Origin: Pseudoselenomonas ruminantium
Lineage (GTDB): Bacteria; Bacillota; Negativicutes; Selenomonadales; Selenomonadaceae
NCBI GenBank assembly: GCA_002448495.1
Contig: DJYL01000229.1
Span: forward strand, 1 to 11,751
Length of the DNA stretch: 11,751 bases
Reading direction: 5' to 3'
Part shown: positions 7,730-11,751 of the stretch, piece by piece
How positions within the stretch are numbered: position 1 is the stretch's first letter
Layout: each line of letters opens with the position of its first letter
Notes under the pieces: generated by a model
Seen by the model: the letters and a program-made list of their open reading frames with translations, nothing else
Database searches by the model: none
What the model was told of the DNA's origin: nothing
Translations under genes and position numbers: made by a program

Positions 7730-8989
7730 CTACAACCACGGCAAAATTGCCTTAAACTTGCCCGTCCATGATGTTCCCATCGGATTTATGGGCTGACCGC
7801 CACCATTTACGCAGCCGCCCGGACAGTTCATGACTTCGATGAAATGATATGGCGAGCTCCCTGCCTTAATCTCCTTCAGCAAGGGTTCCACATTTTTGGT
7901 TCCATGAACGACTGCTATCTTCAGGGTGATTTCCTGGCCACCGTCCTTGAGCTTCAACGGAATTGATGCCGATTTCACTTCATCCAAACCACGCACAGGC
8001 TTATACGAGAGGTCGTCCATTTCCTGCCCCGTCAGTACATAGTAAGCCGTTCGCAGCGCGGCCTCCATCACACCGCCTGTGGCACCAAAAATCGTTCCGG
8101 CTCCGGTATATTCTGCCAAGGGATTGTCTTTTTCCTCGGCAGGCTGTACATTGCGGATATCAATATCCAACTTTTTGAGCAGTCTTGCCAAATCTCTGGT
8201 CGTCAGTACCACATCCGTATCCTGATAAGTCGCCGTATGCCCCTGTTTCTTCCAATAGTCAGCCGCCGCTGTAAATTCCGGCCGTGAAGCCTCCAGCTTC
8301 TTCGCCGTACACGGATAGACACCTACGCAGAAAATCTGTTCCGGCTCAACCTTCCAGATTTCTTTGGCACCATAGATTTTTGCCACCGGCCCTGCCATCC
8401 CCTGTGGCGATTTAGCCGACGAGAGATGCTGGCGCAAATCCGGATGGTATAGTTCCATATAACGCACCCATGCCGGACAGCAGGAAGTAAACTGGGGCAG
8501 CGGTCCCAATTCCTCGGCTACCGGTTTCTGCAGCACATATTTCTGTATTTTGTGGATGAGTTCCGTCCCCTCCTCCAAGATAGTGTTATCCGCAGCAAAA
8601 TTGACATCCATGATTTTGAAGCCCGCCTGTTTCAGCGCGCCATACATCTGCCCGGTTATCAGCTTCCCGGGTTCCATCCCGAACTCCTCGCCGAGCGCCA
8701 CACGCACAGCCGGCGCTACCGTTGCCACCACCGTTGTCCTGCCGTCCTGCAGTTTCTCAATCACCTGATCGACCACATCCGTAGTGTCCTCAATGGCACC
8801 AAAGGGACAATTCACCAGACACTGCCCGCATTGCAGGCAGCGCTCGCTGTTGATGCGGTGATTCGCTCCATAAGGGCCGTCAATAGCATCAGCCGGACAA
8901 AACGACTTGCAGGTGTCACAGCCCTTGCATTTCGACTCATCAATCCTGATGATGCTGGATAGTTCATTCTCCTGATAGGATTTTGGCAT
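7730..8989 (-). CDS. hydA: [FeFe]-hydrogenase large (catalytic) subunit HydA
   Basis: Catalytic subunit, 419 residues, of Desulfovibrio-type size. Two ferredoxin-like [4Fe-4S] clusters come first (Cys21, 24, 27, 31 and Cys51, 54, 57, 61). Then come the H-cluster motifs: L1 TSCCPAW at 168-174, L2 around Cys227 (YPCTAKKLE), and L3 with Cys389 and Cys393 (MNCPGGCVNGGGQP). The four H-cluster ligands are therefore Cys171, 227, 389 and 393, with Cys170 as the usual proton-relay thiol. The residue two before Cys227, normally Met, is Tyr225. HydA has no signal of its own and should be co-exported with HydB by Tat. It heads the operon, with GGGAGG before the ATG at 8989 and the box promoter about 65 bases upstream. 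H2 oxidation is the likely direction. Confidence 0.95.
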   Translation of the reverse strand: MPKSYQENELSSIIRIDESKCKGCDTCKSFCPADAIDGPYGANHRINSERCLQCGQCLVNCPFGAIEDTTDVVDQVIEKLQDGRTTVVATVAPAVRVALGEEFGMEPGKLITGQMYGALKQAGFKIMDVNFAADNTILEEGTELIHKIQKYVLQKPVAEELGPLPQFTSCCPAWVRYMELYHPDLRQHLSSAKSPQGMAGPVAKIYGAKEIWKVEPEQIFCVGVYPCTAKKLEASRPEFTAAADYWKKQGHTATYQDTDVVLTTRDLARLLKKLDIDIRNVQPAEEKDNPLAEYTGAGTIFGATGGVMEAALRTAYYVLTGQEMDDLSYKPVRGLDEVKSASIPLKLKDGGQEITLKIAVVHGTKNVEPLLKEIKAGSSPYHFIEVMNCPGGCVNGGGQPINPMGTSWTGKFKAILPWL

Positions 8990-9053
8990 AATTACCTTAC
9001 CTCCCCGTCCCTGAAAAAATATCAGTCCACAATCGTATCATTTTCTTTAGTCC

Positions 9054-9095
9054 ATTCTAAAAAAAAACGAATATTCTCACAAGCTCCCCAGGGGG
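9054..9095 (-). promoter_or_regulatory. hydA operon promoter with C/G-tract box
   Basis: On the minus strand CCCCCTGGGGAGC (9095-9083) abuts TTGTGA (9082-9077), then exactly 17 bases, then TAGAAT (9059-9054). Transcription should begin near 9047, giving a leader of about 58 bases. The box, -35 element and preceding AT nearly match the hydG promoter: 19 of the 21 bases from AT through TTGTGA agree. Confidence 0.8.
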
Positions 9096-9118
9096 ATATA
9101 GACTGCATATTTTTTCAA

Positions 9119-9152
9119 CAAAAAACAGGACCATGCATAAGCACAGTCCTGT
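9119..9152 (-). terminator. Terminator downstream of the porin remnant
   Basis: Read on the minus strand, ACAGGAC (9152-9146) pairs with GTCCTGT (9131-9125), followed by a run of T (9125-9120). It lies just beyond the ancestral porin stop at 9161-9159 and upstream of the hydA promoter, which it insulates. Confidence 0.75.
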
Positions 9153-9158
9153 ATGTTA

Positions 9159-10122
9159 TCAGAACATGAAGCGGGCACGAGCAAAAAGCCAGGCTGGCAT
9201 TCCGCCCGATATAACGATAAGCTGCATAAGCACCCCAGGTGCCGGGATTTTTGCGGTTAATGCCCTTGTAGTTCAGGCAAATGTTACCAGCCTTTGCATA
9301 ATTATCAGCGTTGGAGTTTTGTGCATAAGCTCCTGCCAAACTGAAATTCTTATCAAACCGATAGTTGACACCTGCGGACCAGATGTTAAAGTTATCCTCA
9401 TTGGCACTTACGCCTGTAATTCCTTTGAAACTATCCGAGGAAAAATGACGATAACCTAAGCCAGCAAAAACTTTTCCGGAATTATAGTTAAACTGTATGC
9501 CCTGATAATCCGCAGCATTATTTTTACTAACAGTGGAATTTCCTAAATTCCAGCGTCCGTATTTCAACACTGTTTTGAGTTTTTTGCCAAATGTCAGCTG
9601 TCCCCCTGAGAAGAAGTCATCCACAACCAAGCCTTCATCATTGGTACTGGTCAATGGCATCTTACCTGCGGCAACCGTGAAGTTTTTGTATGCGCCTTCT
9701 GCATAAATATAGGTCAAGGTTGCATTCGTAGTAGTATCATTCTTCATGTCATTGCGGGCAGTGATACGCGCTTTAACATGCCAATGGTCATTTACTTCAG
9801 CAGTCGGGAACAGACGCAGTTCTGCACGATTGTGACTACCATCTACACTGCCTTCATTGTTTGTTCTTTGGAAAATATAACGCAATTCCCCGGTCCATTT
9901 CAGCATGTCGGCATTCCGCTCCAAATTAGAAACTCGCACGCCAAGATTATTTAACTCCTCAGCAAATTCTGCTGCTAATTTGTCCACGATTGCTTTATCA
10001 GCACCGGCAGTATTTTTAGCCATGGCTTTGGCCACCATCTGCGCCATTTCATAGCGGGTTATGTTGCGATTGCCCTTAAAAGAACCATCACCATAACCTT
10101 CGATAACTCCATCAAAAGATAC
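9159..10122 (-). pseudogene. Broken SLH-domain outer-membrane porin (OmpM-like)
   Basis: Remnant of a Negativicutes outer-membrane porin, in which an N-terminal SLH domain binds the cell wall and a coiled coil leads to a beta barrel. The open frame begins at 10122, right after a stop codon, in the middle of an SLH domain (VIEGYGDGSFKGNRNITRYE). The signal peptide and first part of SLH are gone. A coiled-coil-like stretch (LAAEFAEELNNLGVRVSNLE) and many barrel strands follow. Near 9200 the frame leaves the family pattern after YRYIGRNASLA, while another frame gives the expected last strand WLFARARFMF and a stop at 9161-9159. That suggests an internal out-of-frame deletion that also removed several strands. 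The longest ATG frame is 10047-9115, 310 residues. It is either a decayed gene or a silent recombination cassette; no functional porin is expected. Confidence 0.8.
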
Positions 10123-10128
10123 TCATTT

Positions 10129-10170
10129 AGGATACCATACTATCCTTCTGAAAATAAGTCCCCTAGAGGG
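10129..10170 (-). promoter_or_regulatory. Promoter of the porin remnant with C/G-tract box
   Basis: On the minus strand CCCTCTAGGGGAC (10170-10158) abuts TTATTT (10157-10152), then 17 bases, then TATCCT (10134-10129). The start site would fall near 10122, exactly where the truncated porin frame opens, so no leader or ribosome site remains between promoter and coding remnant. The box is less regular than the other three, but its placement is identical. Confidence 0.62.
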
Positions 10171-10174
10171 ATAA

Positions 10175-10222
10175 AATAAAAACAGATGGTGAAGTTATGG
10201 TTGCTTTCACCATCTGTTTCTC
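10175..10222 (-). terminator. Terminator downstream of the MsrA-like gene
   Basis: AAACAGATGGTGAA (10180-10193) pairs with TTCACCATCTGTTT (10206-10219), a perfect 14-base stem. On the minus strand it is followed by TTTATTTTAT. It ends the meaB-msrA transcript a few bases after the stop codon and borders the porin promoter box. Confidence 0.88.
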
Positions 10223-10227
10223 CAAAA

Positions 10228-10800
10228 CTAGAATTTCACATAGGCCCTCAATTTGTCAAAATCAATATAAGTCTCTGCCTCAGGATGACGTGCAAGGTAA
10301 TCCTGATGTTCAGCCTCTGCTGGCTGAAAGTTTTCCAAGGGTGCCGCTATAGCACATAATTTTCGCGCCAGCTTGGGATTGCTGTTGGGGTCATTCACCG
10401 TCAGTCCGGCATTGCCCACAACGGGCGCTTTACCGCGATTTGCGATAAAGTTCAGATGCAGCTGCACCTGCGGTTCATCTTCGGCTGAGGCGTAGAAAAC
10501 TCCCGCCCGGTACATCTCCCCACGGGCCTTCCCCTGACCATCGGGCACATAGGGATTGACCACGCCAAAGAGTAAATCCAGCAGCTGCGAAATATCCATC
10601 TTCTTGGGATTGTAGGTGACTTCCACGCCCATATAGGCTTTGACTTCACCTGCAACAATCTCTGCGTAGGCTGTATCCCTTTCCCCATTGATATAGCCTG
10701 TGCAGGTTGACACCACACCCGGTACATGAGCAAATACTTCCTGCAGTTCATGAAAATCCCCGCCGGAAAAATAGATTTTCTTCGTATATACGACACTCAC
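10228..10800 (-). CDS. MsrA-like protein (peptide methionine sulfoxide reductase fold) lacking the catalytic cysteine
   Basis: A 190-residue protein aligning along its length with MsrA, which reduces methionine-S-sulfoxide. Shared landmarks are PGVVSTCTGYING at 27-39, the YAEIVAG region, MYRAGVFY (family YRSAIFY) and the late PLENFQPAEAEHQDYL stretch. The active-site motif GCFWG is replaced by GGDFHE at 13-18, so Asp15 stands where the nucleophilic cysteine should be; the change needs three base substitutions and is unlikely to be a sequencing error. Other cysteines are present (Cys33 and one near residue 150), so a relocated active site or a non-redox role is possible. The GTG start overlaps the meaB stop as GTGA, with AGAGG just upstream, so translation is coupled. 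The fold assignment is firm; activity is doubtful. Confidence 0.82.
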   Translation of the reverse strand: MSVVYTKKIYFSGGDFHELQEVFAHVPGVVSTCTGYINGERDTAYAEIVAGEVKAYMGVEVTYNPKKMDISQLLDLLFGVVNPYVPDGQGKARGEMYRAGVFYASAEDEPQVQLHLNFIANRGKAPVVGNAGLTVNDPNSNPKLARKLCAIAAPLENFQPAEAEHQDYLARHPEAETYIDFDKLRAYVKF

Positions 10801-11751
10801 CTCTTTTCCTGCTCGGGATGAAAGATATCCACCTGACGATGCGCCGCCCGCTCCACATCAAAGAGCTTCACGAGCTCGGCCACCGCCTGCGTGGGCGAAA
10901 TCGTGCCGTCGAGCACGGCCTCACGCACCTCCGGCATTCTCCCCGTAATCACCGGGTCTTCAAAGAACAGATTGTGCAGATGCTCGTCAATCATGCTGTG
11001 CATCCAGTCCAAAAGCTGGCCGTCACGGCGTTTATGCCAAATCCCACTCTTTTGCGTATTTTCCCGAAAGCCCTTGATGACTTCCCAGAGTTCTTTTAAG
11101 CCCGTCTTTTCGAGAGCCGAACACATATAGGCATGCGTTGGCCAGCCCGGAGTTGCCGGGCGAATGTATTCGAGCATTCGCTCATACTGGCCCCGCGATA
11201 CCTTCGCCTTGACCAAATTATCCCCATCGGCCTTGTTGACGACAATGGCATCGGCCAGTTCCATAATCCCCTTCTTGATGCCCTGCAATTCATCCCCGGC
11301 GCCGGTGAGCACCACGAGCAGGAAGAAGTCCACCATCGAGCGCACGGTGGTTTCTGACTGGCCCACCCCAACGGTCTCAATGATAATCACATCATAACCT
11401 GCTGCCTCGCACATCAACATGGTTTCGCGGCTCTTGCGGGCAACGCCCCCCAGCGTCCCGCCTGCCGGTGAAGGGCGGATAAAGGCTTCCCGCCGCCGTG
11501 ACAGGGTCCCCATCCGGGTCTTATCCCCCAGTATAGAGCCCTTGGTGACGGAACTTGTCGGGTCAACGGTCAGCACCGCGACCTTATGCCCCGCATCGCA
11601 GAGCATATTGCCGAAGGCTTCAATCATGGTGCTTTTGCCCGCTCCCGGCACACCGGTAATGCCAATGCGCAGAGCGCTCCCCGTATGCGGCAGCAACCGT
11701 TGCAGCACCCTTTGCGCCTTGGCAAAGTGGCGGGGGCTGTTGCTTTCAATC
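10797..11751 (-). CDS. meaB: Methylmalonyl-CoA mutase-associated GTPase MeaB (5' end outside window)
   Basis: G3E-family GTPase that gates cofactor loading and protects B12-dependent methylmalonyl-CoA mutase, an enzyme of succinate-to-propionate conversion. The visible 317 residues include the P-loop GVPGAGKST at visible positions 33-41, VDPTSS, GDKTRM, the ETVGVGQSE switch region and the NKADGD base-recognition motif. The C-terminal helical dimerisation region is complete. The frame stays open to the right edge (IESNSPRHFAKAQR precedes the internal GTG at 11708), and comparison with E. coli ArgK/YgfD suggests about 30 residues are missing. The stop overlaps the GTG start of the MsrA-like gene by four bases. 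The mutase genes probably lie beyond the edge, but this is not visible. Confidence 0.95.
   Translation of the reverse strand, partial: IESNSPRHFAKAQRVLQRLLPHTGSALRIGITGVPGAGKSTMIEAFGNMLCDAGHKVAVLTVDPTSSVTKGSILGDKTRMGTLSRRREAFIRPSPAGGTLGGVARKSRETMLMCEAAGYDVIIIETVGVGQSETTVRSMVDFFLLVVLTGAGDELQGIKKGIMELADAIVVNKADGDNLVKAKVSRGQYERMLEYIRPATPGWPTHAYMCSALEKTGLKELWEVIKGFRENTQKSGIWHKRRDGQLLDWMHSMIDEHLHNLFFEDPVITGRMPEVREAVLDGTISPTQAVAELVKLFDVERAAHRQVDIFHPEQEKR

Noticed and set aside
1..11751. CRISPR arrays, insertion sequences, tRNA or rRNA genes
   Set aside because: Reading both strands gave no regularly spaced repeats, transposase motifs or tRNA-like folds.

Overview
The window looks like a chromosomal segment of a propionate-forming member of the Negativicutes (Selenomonas, Mitsuokella or Megamonas type; genus not resolved). 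The reasons are an outer-membrane porin carrying an SLH domain (the OmpM type of this class), a MeaB GTPase of the methylmalonyl-CoA pathway, and [FeFe]-hydrogenase genes. No mobile element, tRNA, rRNA or CRISPR array was seen.

Layout. From 1 to 4879 (minus strand) lies a five-gene Nik/Cnt/Dpp-type ABC importer operon, transcribed permease-permease-ATPase-ATPase-binding lipoprotein; the last gene runs off the left edge. From 4880 to 5258 is a 379-base divergent intergenic region with two promoters and a structured leader. From 5259 to 6674 (plus) is hydG, the radical SAM enzyme that makes Fe-CO-CN precursors for the [FeFe]-hydrogenase H-cluster. A shared hairpin terminator separates it from the convergent hydA-hydB-cytochrome b operon (8989 to 6738, minus). 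This encodes a Tat-exported, membrane-anchored [FeFe] hydrogenase that probably passes electrons from H2 to the quinone pool. A broken SLH porin gene follows (10122 to 9159, minus). Last are an MsrA-like gene without the catalytic cysteine (10800 to 10228, minus) and meaB (minus, running off the right edge), which overlap by four bases.

The most notable signal lies between the genes. Four promoters (importer operon, hydG, hydA operon, porin remnant) share a 13-base C-tract/G-tract box, consensus CCCCCTRGGGRGC. In each, the last C of the box directly abuts a -35-like hexamer, followed by exactly 17 bases and a -10-like hexamer. This identical geometry in four places and on both strands points to one regulon joining metal or peptide uptake, an outer-membrane channel, and an [FeFe] hydrogenase with its maturase. 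The regulator is not encoded here. hydG also has a long leader (about 160 bases) that can fold into an H-type pseudoknot plus two hairpins and may be a cis-acting RNA switch.

Inferred physiology: H2 is oxidised outside the cytoplasmic membrane, electrons enter menaquinone and probably fumarate reduction, and the succinate formed leads to propionate through methylmalonyl-CoA, where MeaB protects the mutase. HydE and HydF, also needed for hydrogenase maturation, are not in the window.
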